DNA of 64,000 bases from Rubrobacter_D sp963840835 (GCA_963840835.1 CAWJAM010000009.1:186001-250000), one strand, 5' to 3'; shown: positions 8,206 through 16,601, counted from the stretch's first letter. Numbers and translations: made by a program. Notes: generated by a model not told the origin, from the sequence alone.

Positions 8206-8233
8206 TTGTAACCTACATACTCTGAGATATAAT
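8206..8233 (+). promoter_or_regulatory. Promoter of the rimP-nusA-infB operon
   Basis: TTGTAA (-35) and a consensus TATAAT (-10) are separated by 16 bases. The predicted start near 8240 gives a leader of about 45 bases containing the attenuator. Confidence 0.75.
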
Positions 8234-8250
8234 CTGGCATGCTGTAAGTG

Positions 8251-8282
8251 AGCAAGGGGTCTTCGGGCCCGTTGCTTTTTTT
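8251..8282 (+). terminator. Probable attenuator in the rimP-nusA leader
   Basis: GCAAGGGGTC pairs with GGGCCCGTTGC (one mismatch) around TTC, followed by seven T, between the promoter and the rimP start. A terminator at this spot would control the whole operon. NusA-dependent autoregulation by leader termination is known for nusA operons in other bacteria. Confidence 0.7.
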
Positions 8283-8287
8283 ATCGT

Positions 8288-8749
8288 TTGGAGAAGGTGA
8301 GAGAGACGGCGACGTTAGAGCGGCTGACAGAGGTGGTCGAGGGCGTGCTCCCCGAGGGAACCGAACTGGTCGAGGCCAGGTTCTCGGGGGGGGCTTTGCT
8401 TTCCCTGCTTTTGGACCGGGAGGACGGGCCGGTGGATCACGAGTTCTGCTCGCGGATCGCTTCCCTGGTTGCGCCGGCGGTAGAGGCCGAGGGCCATGAA
8501 GGCCCCATCGAGGTCTCGTCGCCCGGCATCGAGCGCCCGCTGACGAGGCCGGAGCACTTCCGGCGCTTCGTCGGCCACGAGGCCAGGGTCCGCACGTCTG
8601 AACCCATGGGCGGGCGCCGGAACTTTACGGGTGTCATAGACAGGACGGGCGAAGACGCTTTCGTACTAAAACTCTCCGAGGGAGCGGAGGTGGAACTGAC
8701 GTTCGGTTCCGTGTCCCGCGCGAACCTCAAGGAGGACATATACAAGTGA
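8288..8749 (+). CDS. rimP: Ribosome maturation factor RimP
   Basis: Assists late assembly of the 30S subunit. The 153-residue product has the RimP pattern: an N-terminal alpha/beta domain with a DHEFCSRIASLV segment, then EVSSPGIERPLTRPEHFRRFVG, and a C-terminal SH3-like barrel ending in SRANLKEDIYK. The start is uncertain between TTG 8288 and GTG 8297, each with imperfect ribosome-site spacing. The stop overlaps the nusA start as GTGA. It is the first gene after the promoter and attenuator. Confidence 0.93.
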   Translation: MEKVRETATLERLTEVVEGVLPEGTELVEARFSGGALLSLLLDREDGPVDHEFCSRIASLVAPAVEAEGHEGPIEVSSPGIERPLTRPEHFRRFVGHEARVRTSEPMGGRRNFTGVIDRTGEDAFVLKLSEGAEVELTFGSVSRANLKEDIYK

Positions 8750-9876
8750 ATACGGCATTGCTATCGGCGCTGCACGAGATAGAGACGGGCAAAGGCATCC
8801 CCTTCGAGACGGTGAAGGGCGTGCTCGAAGAGTCGCTGCTCGCGGCCTACGAGGGCCGCGAGGGGGCGGACGAAGACGCCAGGGTCGTCCTCGACGAAGA
8901 GACTGGCGATCTCAGAGTGATGAAGGACGGCGAGGACATAACGCCGCACGACTTCACGCGCATAGCGGCCCAGGTCATGCGCCAGACGTTCTACCAGCGC
9001 CTCAACGAGGTGCACAACGAGCAGCTCCTGGACGAGTACGGCGAGCGCATGGGCGACGTCGTAACCGGCATCGTCCAGCAGGCGCACAGGCGCATGACGC
9101 TCGTGGACCTCGGGAAGGTCGAGGCTATACTGCCGGCGAGCGAGCAGGTGCCCAACGAACGTTACGAGAACGGCCAGCGCCTCAAGGTCTACCTGTTGGA
9201 GATCAGGGAGGGAGGTCGCGGTCCCAGCCTGACCGTGAGCCGCCGTCACGAGGGGCTGTTGAGGAACCTCTTCGAGCTCGAGGTGCCGGAGATCTACGAC
9301 GGCCTCGTGGAGATCAGGGCCGTGGCAAGGGAGGCCGGTCTGCGCTCGAAGGTGGCCGTGTGGTCCAAGGAGGCGGGCGTCGATCCCGTCGGGGCCTGCG
9401 TCGGCCCGCGCGGGAGCCGCGTGAGGGCGGTCGTCTCCGAGCTCAGGAACGAGAAGATAGACATCATCCAGTGGGACCCCGAGCCCGCGCGCTTTATTGC
9501 TAAGGCACTGAGCCCGGCGCGGGTGCGGGAGGTCTACCTGGACGAGGACGAGAGGCAGGCTGAGGTGATCGTGCCCGACGACCAGCTCTCGCTGGCCATC
9601 GGTCGCGAGGGCCAGAACGCCCGCCTCGCCGTGAAACTGACGGACTGGAAGATAGACATAAAGCCCGAGAGCCAGGCGACGGAGTACGAGGAAGAGGAAG
9701 AGGACTGGGAGCCCGACGAGGACTCGACGATGCACCGCTGCAGGGCGGTCCTCTCCAACGGCCGCAGGTGCGCCAACATGGCGCTTGCGGGTTCGCTCTT
9801 CTGCGGGATTCCGTCGCACCAGGCGCAGGCCGCCGAGTTCGAGGGCATGGTAGAGGGTAGGGGATCGGATGAGTAA
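8746..9876 (+). CDS. nusA: Transcription factor NusA with C-terminal Cys/His knuckle
   Basis: Modulates RNA polymerase pausing, termination and antitermination. The N-terminal domain (1-125) is followed by S1 (about 130-200), then KH1 and KH2, with VGPRGSRVRAVVSEL and LAIGREGQNARLAVKLT. It starts with GTG 8746, overlapping the rimP stop. After an acidic linker (EEEEEDWEPDED) there is an extra tail: Cys332-x9-Cys342-x10-Cys353-x4-His358. That pattern (Cys, Gly-x-x-Cys, aliphatic stretch, FCGxxxH) resembles small zinc-binding modules found at the ends of various proteins and is not part of standard NusA. It may bind zinc, RNA or a partner; this is inference from spacing. Confidence 0.95.
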   Translation: MNTALLSALHEIETGKGIPFETVKGVLEESLLAAYEGREGADEDARVVLDEETGDLRVMKDGEDITPHDFTRIAAQVMRQTFYQRLNEVHNEQLLDEYGERMGDVVTGIVQQAHRRMTLVDLGKVEAILPASEQVPNERYENGQRLKVYLLEIREGGRGPSLTVSRRHEGLLRNLFELEVPEIYDGLVEIRAVAREAGLRSKVAVWSKEAGVDPVGACVGPRGSRVRAVVSELRNEKIDIIQWDPEPARFIAKALSPARVREVYLDEDERQAEVIVPDDQLSLAIGREGQNARLAVKLTDWKIDIKPESQATEYEEEEEDWEPDEDSTMHRCRAVLSNGRRCANMALAGSLFCGIPSHQAQAAEFEGMVEGRGSDE

Positions 9877-11989
9877 GCGCGTATACGAGATAGCCCGCGA
9901 GCAATCGCTCGAGAGCAAAGAGGTTATACGGCGCCTGAGGGACGCCGGCGTCGACGTGAAGAGCCACTCCTCCTCCGTGGAGGAGAACGTCTACGAGAGG
10001 GTCTTCGGCGAGACGCCAAACGGCGAGACGCCGCAAGGCCGCGCGGAGGCTGAGCACTCGGGGCACGGCGCTACCATGGCGGACGCGCCGGCCAAGGAGC
10101 CGGTCTCGGTGCGGCAGCAGGGCCGTCCGCAGAAGAAGCGCCGCCGCGTCGTGATCGACGCGAGCGCGAGGAACCGCGGGGCGGCGCGCCCCACCACTCC
10201 GGCCGCGCCGAGGGAGCCCGAGCGGGCCCCTGTGGAAGAGAAGGAGCCTGAGGGGGGGGTGCGGGTCGAACCTGGCGCCACGGTCAAGGACCTCGGCGAC
10301 GCCCTTGGCGTCCCGCCGACCCAGATCATAAAGGTCCTGATGGGCCTAGGAGAGATGAAGACGCTCACCCAGACCCTCTCGACCGAAGAGATAGAGCTGG
10401 TCGCCGATGAACTCGGCGTGCAGGTCGAGATAGGTACGGTCGAGGAGCCTGAGCTGGTCGAGGTCGCGCCCGACGACGACCCGGAGGACCTGGTCGAGAA
10501 GCCGCCGGTGGTGACGGTCATGGGCCACGTCGACCACGGAAAGACGAGCCTTCTGGATAGGATCCGGCGCGCCAACGTCCAGTCCGGGGAGGCCGGGGGC
10601 ATCACCCAGCACATCGGGGCCTACCAGGTGGAGTCCGACGGCAGGAAAGTGACGTTTATCGACACCCCTGGTCACGAGGCGTTCACGGAGATGCGGGCCC
10701 GCGGGGCCCGCGTGACCGACGTGGTCGTGCTCGTCGTCGCCGCTGACGACGGCATCATGCCGCAGACTGTGGAGGCGATAGAGCACGCCAGGGCCGCCGG
10801 CGTTCCAATGGTCGTCGCCCTCAACAAGATAGACGTGCCGAACGCGAACAGGGATCGCGTCCTGGGTGAGCTCTCCGAGCGGGAGCTCGTGCCCGAGGCC
10901 TACGGCGGGGATACCGTCACCGTGCCCGTCTCGGCCAAGACCGGCGAGGGCATCGACGAACTCCTCGAGAACATCCTCATCGTCGCTGAGCTGGAGGACC
11001 TGAAGGCGAACCCCAAGGCGCCGGCCAGCGGGTACGTGGTCGAGGGCGAACGCGACCCTGGCCGCGGCCCTGTGGCGACCCTCCTCCTTAGCCGCGGGAC
11101 GCTTCAGAAGGGTAATGCCGTGCTCGCGGGTACCGCCTACGGCAGGGTCAGGGCGATGCTCGACTACACGGGCAAACGCGTAAGGGAGGCTGGGCCGGGC
11201 ACGCCGGTCGAGATTTTGGGCCTCTCCGGCGTCCCCGCGGCGGGGACCCGCTTCGAGGTGGTCGAACACGAGCGGATAGCGCGCGACCGCGCCCAGCAGG
11301 CCGAGGAGAGGTTGCGCAGGCAGGAGCTCGCCCAGGGCGGTTCGCGCCGCACGCTTGAGGAGCTCCTCGGCGAGGGCGGCACCCAGGACCTCAACCTCGT
11401 CGTCAAGGCGGACGTCGCTGGTTCCGTGGAGGCGTTGAAGGAGGCGCTCGCCAGGCTCACTACGGACGAGGTGCGCGTGAATATAGTCCGCAGCGGGGTC
11501 GGGGCCCTGACCGACTCAGATGTCATGCTCGCGAGCGCCTCCGATGGCATACTGCTCGGCTTCAACGTCAGGCCGACCAGCACGGCCAAGCAGGTCGCAG
11601 AGCGCGAAGGTGTGGAGATCCGGACCTACGACGTGATCTACAAGGCGCTGGAGGAGATCGAAGCCGCCATGCGCGGGATGCTAGCCCCCGAGATCCAGGA
11701 GCGCGAGACCGGCTCCGCCGAGGTGCGTCAGACCTTCCGCGTTCCGAACGTCGGCGTCGTCGCCGGCTGTTACGTCACCAGCGGTGAGATCTTCCGCAAC
11801 AACCGCGTCCGGGTCGTTCGAGACGGCACCGTAGTCTACGAGGGCAATATAGCCTCCCTCAAGCGCTTCAGGGACGACGTCCGCTCCGTGCGCGAGAGTT
11901 TCGAGTGCGGCATCGGCGTCGAGAACTTCAACGACGTCAAAGACGGAGATGTGCTCGAGTTCTTCGAGACCGTAGAGGTCCCGAGGTAG
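9869..11989 (+). CDS. infB: Translation initiation factor IF-2
   Basis: GTPase that places initiator tRNA on the 30S subunit and promotes subunit joining. Residues 1-50 form an IF2_N module (SKRVYEIAREQSLESKEVIRRL), followed by a basic, low-complexity linker (QKKRRRVVIDASARN), a second N-domain, the G domain (GHVDHGKTSLLD, DTPGHEAF, NKID), domain II, and the C-terminal fMet-tRNA domain ending VEVPR. At 706 residues it has a fairly short N-terminus. ATG 9869 overlaps the end of nusA by 8 bases, which implies translational coupling. Confidence 0.97.
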   Translation: MSKRVYEIAREQSLESKEVIRRLRDAGVDVKSHSSSVEENVYERVFGETPNGETPQGRAEAEHSGHGATMADAPAKEPVSVRQQGRPQKKRRRVVIDASARNRGAARPTTPAAPREPERAPVEEKEPEGGVRVEPGATVKDLGDALGVPPTQIIKVLMGLGEMKTLTQTLSTEEIELVADELGVQVEIGTVEEPELVEVAPDDDPEDLVEKPPVVTVMGHVDHGKTSLLDRIRRANVQSGEAGGITQHIGAYQVESDGRKVTFIDTPGHEAFTEMRARGARVTDVVVLVVAADDGIMPQTVEAIEHARAAGVPMVVALNKIDVPNANRDRVLGELSERELVPEAYGGDTVTVPVSAKTGEGIDELLENILIVAELEDLKANPKAPASGYVVEGERDPGRGPVATLLLSRGTLQKGNAVLAGTAYGRVRAMLDYTGKRVREAGPGTPVEILGLSGVPAAGTRFEVVEHERIARDRAQQAEERLRRQELAQGGSRRTLEELLGEGGTQDLNLVVKADVAGSVEALKEALARLTTDEVRVNIVRSGVGALTDSDVMLASASDGILLGFNVRPTSTAKQVAEREGVEIRTYDVIYKALEEIEAAMRGMLAPEIQERETGSAEVRQTFRVPNVGVVAGCYVTSGEIFRNNRVRVVRDGTVVYEGNIASLKRFRDDVRSVRESFECGIGVENFNDVKDGDVLEFFETVEVPR

Positions 11990-11998
11990 AGGTAGCCT

Positions 11999-12281
11999 TT
12001 GTTCTGCGCGGTAAGGCTGGAACTGGAGCTACCCTTCTCCTCGAGCCTGAAGGACAAACGCCAGACGTTGCGCTCGCTCAAGGACCGTCTGCGGCGCAAG
12101 AACGTCTCCGTGGTGGAGTCGGAGAACCAGGACCACTGGCAGCGCGCCACGGTGGAGATCGCCCTCGCGGCGGTCTCCCGCGGCGCCGCCGAGGAGAAGC
12201 GTGAGGAGCTTCGCCGGACGCTCCTGAACTACGAGGAACTGTCAGGTCCTCGACTGGCGCGAGGAGTTCGTGAAGCTATGA
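11999..12281 (+). CDS. DUF503 (YlxP-like) protein, apparent one-base frameshift near the 3' end
   Basis: The small protein usually found between infB and rbfA. From TTG 11999 it reads RLELELPFSSSLKDKRQTLR, then KNVSVVESENQDHWQRATVEIALAAV, typical of DUF503. As sequenced, the frame runs straight into rbfA and looks like a 210-residue fusion. Moving one base forward between 12242 and 12246 restores VLDWREEFVKL and a TGA at 12279-12281, overlapping the rbfA ATG as ATGA. This is the normal operon junction, so the fusion is probably caused by a single extra base, either real or an assembly error. Its function is not established. Confidence 0.7.
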
Positions 12282-12631
12282 GCGAACGCACCCGCAAGGT
12301 AGAGTCGCAGCTGAAGGAGATCACCGGCGAAGAGGTCGCCTCGCTCTCAGACCCGCGCATCCAGGGACTCGTAACGATTACCGGGGTCAGGGTGAGCCCC
12401 GACCTGGCGCACGCGACGATCTTCTACAGCGTCCTGGCCGGGGAGGACGCCGAGGCGGCCCATGAGGGCCTGCAGAGCGCGGCCGGGCGCATCCAGAGCG
12501 CCGTGGGGGCACAGACGCGCCTGAAGCGCACGCCCAGGCTGCACTTCGAGCCTGACCCGGTCGTGGAGAACGCAACGAGGATAGAAGCCGCTCTTAGGGA
12601 GGTAAGGACCGATGACGACGCGTACAACTAA
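12278..12631 (+). CDS. rbfA: Ribosome-binding factor A
   Basis: A cold-shock-associated KH-like protein that helps mature the 30S subunit at the 16S rRNA 5' helix. Starting at ATG 12278 it reads MSERTRKVESQLKEITGEEV, then SDPRIQGLVTITGVRVSPDL, ATIFYSVLAGE and TRLKRTPRLHFEPDPVVENA, the standard RbfA core. It is 117 residues, a normal length. GAGGAG lies 12 bases upstream, and the ATGA junction with DUF503 implies coupling. The frame is also open upstream into DUF503 because of the one-base shift described there; I treat the two as separate genes. Confidence 0.9.
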   Translation: MSERTRKVESQLKEITGEEVASLSDPRIQGLVTITGVRVSPDLAHATIFYSVLAGEDAEAAHEGLQSAAGRIQSAVGAQTRLKRTPRLHFEPDPVVENATRIEAALREVRTDDDAYN

Positions 12632-12637
12632 TAATAC
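12631..12637 (+). repeat. ATAATAC motif at the rbfA-nrnA junction
   Basis: This copy overlaps the rbfA stop and the possible ATA start of nrnA. No clear skew change is visible here, unlike at the other copies. Confidence 0.5.
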
Positions 12638-13575
12638 GATCCAGAGAGGTAGCGGAGTTCCTGAGGACCCTGGACAGGGTCGCCGTAACTACGCACGTTG
12701 GGGCCGACGGGGACGCGATCGGCGCCTCGGCCGCCCTGGTGCGCCTGATGCGCCAATTAGGGGCAGAAGCGGTGTTCTGCCACGCCGAGGCAGTGCCCGA
12801 ATACTTGAGCTGGCTGTTGCCAGACGATGCACTGAGTGAGCTTCCACCCGGATACGACCTGCTCGTTGCCGACACTTCCCGCTCGGACAGGGCTGGAGTG
12901 CCCGTACCCGAGGCAGGCGCCCGCTTAAACTTGGACCACCACGAAGACAACCCCTTCTACGCGGAGTTCAACCTGGTGAATCCAAGGGCGGCGGCCACGG
13001 CCGAGATCGTCGCCGACCTCTACGCGGAGCTCGGCGTGCCCATCGACGGGCCGGCCGCCGAGGCCCTCTACGTCGGCATCAAGACCGACACAGGGGGGTT
13101 CAACTTCCGCAACATCTCCCCGCGGGCCCACGAGCTCGTCGCCGATTTGCTCCGGGCCGGCGTCGTGCCCGCCGAGGTCAACGAGCGCATCAACCGCAGG
13201 GGCAGCATCGAGCAGCTCAGGATCGTCGGCGTCTCCCTGGCCAACGCCGTGCAGTACGGCGAAGCTCTGATCTCCACGGTCGAGAAAGCCGACTACGAGC
13301 GGACGGGCGCGAACGAGATCGAGTCCAAAGAGTCAATAGACCAGCTGCGCACCGTCGCCGGCGTCGACGTGGTCGCCCACCTGCGCGAGGTGCCCCAGGG
13401 CACGAAGGGCTCCCTCCGCTCGGAGACCGTCGACGTCGGGGAGATAGCGCGCCACTTCGGTGGCGGGGGCCACAGGCTGGCCGCCGGCTACACCACGCCG
13501 CGCCGCCCGAACGAGGCCAGAGAGGAGCTTCTCGGAGTCCTCGAAGGCGCCGTTGACCTCGGGGGCGGGCGATAA
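12631..13575 (+). CDS. nrnA: DHH/DHHA1 nano-RNase / pAp phosphatase family protein, start unclear
   Basis: A DHH-superfamily phosphoesterase that degrades very short RNAs or 3'-phosphoadenosine 5'-phosphate. The N-terminal metal site reads THVGADGDAIGASAAL, followed by VADTSRSDRAG, LDHHEDN and TDTGGFNFRN. The DHHA1 domain ends with FGGGGHRLAAG. The first canonical start in frame (GTG 12739) falls after the metal motif, and the frame is closed by a TGA at 12613. Options are an ATA start at 12631 or 12634, overlapping the rbfA stop, or ATG 12612 with a good GGGAGG (12597-12602) in the neighbouring frame plus a one-base shift near 12644. The family is secure, the 5' end is not. Confidence 0.82.
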   Translation: MIRSREVAEFLRTLDRVAVTTHVGADGDAIGASAALVRLMRQLGAEAVFCHAEAVPEYLSWLLPDDALSELPPGYDLLVADTSRSDRAGVPVPEAGARLNLDHHEDNPFYAEFNLVNPRAAATAEIVADLYAELGVPIDGPAAEALYVGIKTDTGGFNFRNISPRAHELVADLLRAGVVPAEVNERINRRGSIEQLRIVGVSLANAVQYGEALISTVEKADYERTGANEIESKESIDQLRTVAGVDVVAHLREVPQGTKGSLRSETVDVGEIARHFGGGGHRLAAGYTTPRRPNEAREELLGVLEGAVDLGGGR

Positions 13576-14450
13576 CCGAGGGGTCCCTATCGGGCGGCCT
13601 CCTCCTGGATAAGCCGCCAGGCATAACGAGCGCAGGGGCGGTCTCCAGGGTCAAACGCCTCCTCCCCAAGAAGACGAAAATCGGGCACACGGGAACCCTC
13701 GATCCCCTGGCCTCTGGCCTTCTCGTGCTCCTGATCGGTCGCTCCACCCGTCTCTCGCGCTACGTAACGGATCTCGACAAGACCTACACCGCCACGGCCC
13801 GCTTCGGCGCCGTCTCCGACACCCTCGACGCGGAAGGCGACATCACAATCCTCGACGCGCCCCTCCCGTCAGAGAACGCCATCCGCGATGCGTTACCCGT
13901 CTTTACCGGCGACCTCCTCCAGGTCCCTCCGATGGCCTCGGCCCTGAAACGCGGGGGCACGAGACTCTACGACCTCCACCGCAAAGGCATCACCGTCGAA
14001 CGAAAACCCCGCCCCGTCAAGGTTTACGACTTCCGCCTCACCGGCCGAAACCCGGCCGCAGAGACGGCCACCTTCGAGGTCTCATGCACCAGCGGAACCT
14101 ACGTAAGGACCCTCCTGGCAGACCTCGCCTCACACCTCGACTCAGGCGCCTACCTCACCACCCTCCAGCGCAAGAGCGTCGGTCACCTCACCGTCAAAGA
14201 CGCCCTACAGCCCCAGGATCTCAACCCCAAAACCCTACATAACCACATAATACCTCCTTTTCGGGTAGTTGGGCATTTACCTGGGGTGGCGGTACCGGAG
14301 GAGGGGCGTGACTCTGTTTGCCACGGGAGGCCTCTGGAGAGGCGAGGGCTAGACGGCAGTTACAGGGTGATATGTGGGGATGAGTTATTGGCGGTGTACA
14401 GGGACGACGAGGAAGAGGGGCGGGCCGAGGTGGTGCTTTGCGCGGGGTAG
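13572..14450 (+). CDS. truB: tRNA pseudouridine-55 synthase, non-canonical start
   Basis: Makes pseudouridine 55 in the T loop of tRNA. The N-terminus reads GGLLLDKPPGITSAGAVSRV, then KIGHTGTLDPLASGLL with the catalytic Asp. The first canonical codon (GTG 13725) comes after this catalytic motif, and no ATG, GTG or TTG lies upstream in frame before a stop. The best-placed codon is ATA 13572, which overlaps the nrnA TAA as ATAA, where ATGA would be usual, with a G-rich tract just before it. That gives 292 residues, normal for TruB. Codon use flips from C-rich to G-rich at 14247-14253, entering the C-terminal PUA-like region. Confidence 0.88.
   Translation: MTEGSLSGGLLLDKPPGITSAGAVSRVKRLLPKKTKIGHTGTLDPLASGLLVLLIGRSTRLSRYVTDLDKTYTATARFGAVSDTLDAEGDITILDAPLPSENAIRDALPVFTGDLLQVPPMASALKRGGTRLYDLHRKGITVERKPRPVKVYDFRLTGRNPAAETATFEVSCTSGTYVRTLLADLASHLDSGAYLTTLQRKSVGHLTVKDALQPQDLNPKTLHNHIIPPFRVVGHLPGVAVPEEGRDSVCHGRPLERRGLDGSYRVICGDELLAVYRDDEEEGRAEVVLCAG
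14247..14253 (+). repeat. ATAATAC motif at coding-skew switch in truB
   Basis: The context is CACATAATACCT. The preceding 300 bases are strongly C-rich; sequence from here through most of ribF is G-rich. Confidence 0.6.
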
Positions 14451-15334
14451 TCGTTGCGCTCGGGAACTTCGACGGCGTGCACCTCGGGCACAAGGAGGTC
14501 TTGAGGCGGGCGGTCGAAGAAGGGGAGCTGAGGGGCATGAGGGTCGTCGCGGCCACCTTCCACCCGCATCCGCGGGCAGTGTTGGGGGCGGGTGATCCCC
14601 CCATGCTGCTAACGCCTTTGGGGCTACGGCGTGAGACGCTCTTGCGGTGCGGGGTCGATGAGGTTGTGGAGATACCGTTCGATCTCGAACTCTCCAGGAA
14701 GAGCCCCGAGGAGTTCGTGCGGGACGTGTTGGTGGGGGAGATAGGGGCCGGGGTAGTCGTGGTTGGCGAGAACTTTCGGTTTGGATACAGGGCTGCGGGG
14801 GACGTGGGGGACCTCAGGAGGCTCATGCGGGAGGAGGGTGGCGATGCCGTAGCCGTAGAAGTGCGTGGAGTTGGTAAGGGAGCGGGGATCAGCTCCACCA
14901 GGATTCGCGCTCTCATCTCCGAAGGCGAAGTGGCCGAGGCGGCGGGTCTCCTCGGCCGTCCTTACGTGCTCAGGGGGGAAGTGGTGCTCGGGGACAGGCG
15001 TGGAAGGTCCATAGGCTTCCCTACTGCGAACGTACTTCCCGATGCGGAGGCCGTCGTTCCGGCGCGTGGCGTCTACGCCGGGTTCGTTCTGGTCGGGGAC
15101 GAAAAGTATGCCGCTTGCACCAACGTCGGCGTCGCACCAACCTTCGGGCGGGCCGAGAGCCGCGTCGAGGCGTACCTGCTGGATTTCGACGGCGACCTGT
15201 ACGGGCGCATCGTCGACGTGGGCTTCACCAGTAGGATACGAGGGGAGAAGAAGTTCTCCGGGGTGGAGGAGCTGAAGGCTCAGATCCAACACGACGTCGA
15301 GGAAGCCCGGCTCATTAACGAGAGCCTGACGTAA
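14438..15334 (+). CDS. ribF: Bifunctional riboflavin kinase / FAD synthetase
   Basis: Phosphorylates riboflavin to FMN and adenylylates it to FAD. The N-terminal nucleotidyltransferase domain carries ALGNFDGVHLGHKEVL, TFHPHPRAVL and the GISSTRIR turn. The C-terminal kinase domain carries GDRRGRSIGFPTANV and ARGVYAGFV. TTG 14438 overlaps the end of truB by 13 bases. The product is 298 residues. The first 500 bases are unusually G-rich, continuing the skew that begins inside truB. It is the last gene of the translation operon. Confidence 0.95.
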   Translation: MRGVVVALGNFDGVHLGHKEVLRRAVEEGELRGMRVVAATFHPHPRAVLGAGDPPMLLTPLGLRRETLLRCGVDEVVEIPFDLELSRKSPEEFVRDVLVGEIGAGVVVVGENFRFGYRAAGDVGDLRRLMREEGGDAVAVEVRGVGKGAGISSTRIRALISEGEVAEAAGLLGRPYVLRGEVVLGDRRGRSIGFPTANVLPDAEAVVPARGVYAGFVLVGDEKYAACTNVGVAPTFGRAESRVEAYLLDFDGDLYGRIVDVGFTSRIRGEKKFSGVEELKAQIQHDVEEARLINESLT

Positions 15335-15559
15335 CAGGAGAGAACCCGTCGGGATGGTCCGCCTGCCATCGATCTCCAGCTCCCGGACGCTCCGCTGTCA
15401 CAGCAGCTTCGACTGAGAGCGACCTGCAGTCCCGAGACTCCTCGAACTTCGAAGGATACGACGCTGTCCCGCGGAACGAAGCTCGGTCAACTAGCAGGGA
15501 ACCCTTGCAGATCGTCGCGTGTATAAGGGGTAGACGTATTCCAAACGCTTGGAGGCGAG

Positions 15560-16489
15560 GTGTCCTGCATACGGACTGGCAAGTGGAGCAGGATGACGAT
15601 CTTGATGTTGCTCCTGGCCCTTGCGCTCCCGGCTTGCTCGGGTGGCGAAGAAGGGTCGAAGTCGGTGGGAGGAACACCCGTCAAGAACGAGGCAGTAGAG
15701 GGCGGCGAGCCCGACGCCAAGTTCGCCGGTGTGGGGGATGCCGCTGCCGGAGACTCTTTCTCCGGTGCCGTGGTCCCGCAGGACGATTTCGGCCGCAAGA
15801 TCGTCAAAACGGCCGACCTCGGCATAAGCTCGGGGGACGTTCGTGGCGGCGCTGCCAGGGCCCAGCAGGTCGCGGCGCGCTTCGGAGGGATGATCGTCAG
15901 CTCCCAGACCTACCGCGCGGACAACGCCGTCTACGCTGACCTTATCCTCTCCGTTCCCTCGGATAGGTTCGAAGACGCTCTAGACGAGCTGAGAGGGCTC
16001 GGCGAGGAGGTCACGACCGATACCGTCTCCGGGCAGGACGTTACGGAGGAGTACGTGGACCTGCAGTCGAGGGAGCGGAACCTCCTTGCCACCGAACAAA
16101 CGCTGCTTGGTCTCTACGACAGGGCCGCTGACGTGCAGGATGCGCTCGCCATACAGCGCGAACTGACCGGCGTTCGGGGGGAGATCGAACAGGTCCAGGG
16201 CAGGTTGCAATACCTCAAGCAGAGCAGCGACTCGGCCCAGATCTCCCTGAGCATCCGTCCCCTCGCCAGCCCCCCGAAGCCGCCGCCGGCCTGGGACCCC
16301 GGCCTGATAGTGGCCAGGGCGTGGAGCGCCTCGCTCACCGTCCTGCAGACGCTGGCCGCCGCCGTCCTCTCGACGCTCGTCTTCGGCTGGTGGTTGATCC
16401 CCGGTCTAGTCCTGGGAGCCTTCTGGTTCAGACGCAGGCGTCCCGGCTTCGTGCCGACGGCCCCCGAGTCCTCCCGGGGCGAACCATGA
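15560..16489 (+). CDS. DUF4349 lipoprotein
   Basis: A 309-residue envelope protein. The signal sequence ends with the lipobox LALPAC, so the mature N-terminus should be a lipidated Cys. The central part matches DUF4349: KTADLGISSGDVRGGAARAQ, GGMIVSSQTYR, DLILSVPSDRFEDALDELR, VTEEYVDLQSRERNL and a coiled coil around ELTGVRGEIEQVQGRLQYL. A C-terminal membrane helix (LVFGWWLIPGLVLGAFWF) ends in an Arg-rich tail. I chose GTG 15560 (GGAGG four bases upstream) over ATG 15593 because it gives the lipoprotein signal a basic n-region. Function unknown. Confidence 0.83.
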   Translation: MSCIRTGKWSRMTILMLLLALALPACSGGEEGSKSVGGTPVKNEAVEGGEPDAKFAGVGDAAAGDSFSGAVVPQDDFGRKIVKTADLGISSGDVRGGAARAQQVAARFGGMIVSSQTYRADNAVYADLILSVPSDRFEDALDELRGLGEEVTTDTVSGQDVTEEYVDLQSRERNLLATEQTLLGLYDRAADVQDALAIQRELTGVRGEIEQVQGRLQYLKQSSDSAQISLSIRPLASPPKPPPAWDPGLIVARAWSASLTVLQTLAAAVLSTLVFGWWLIPGLVLGAFWFRRRRPGFVPTAPESSRGEP

Positions 16490-16601
16490 CCAGGGTCGTT
16501 CTCTAGGGTTACAACCGCCAATACTAATTGATGCATGTGGTAGCATATGGAGTCGAATGGATTAAACGTCAAAGAAGTGAACAAAGAGGAGAAAGAGGAA
16601 G

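Larger units (their letters stand above)
7737..8287. other. Intergenic region: decayed coding sequence, palindrome, promoter and attenuator
   Basis: This gap contains a possible gene remnant (7786-8080), a large inverted repeat (8101-8176), a sigma70-type promoter (8206-8233) and a probable attenuator (8251-8282) ahead of rimP. Each is listed separately. Confidence 0.6.

Noticed and set aside
12612..12839. 75-codon frame from ATG 12612
   Set aside because: The Arg/Gly-rich product is an nrnA shadow after its first dozen codons; only its start may belong to nrnA.
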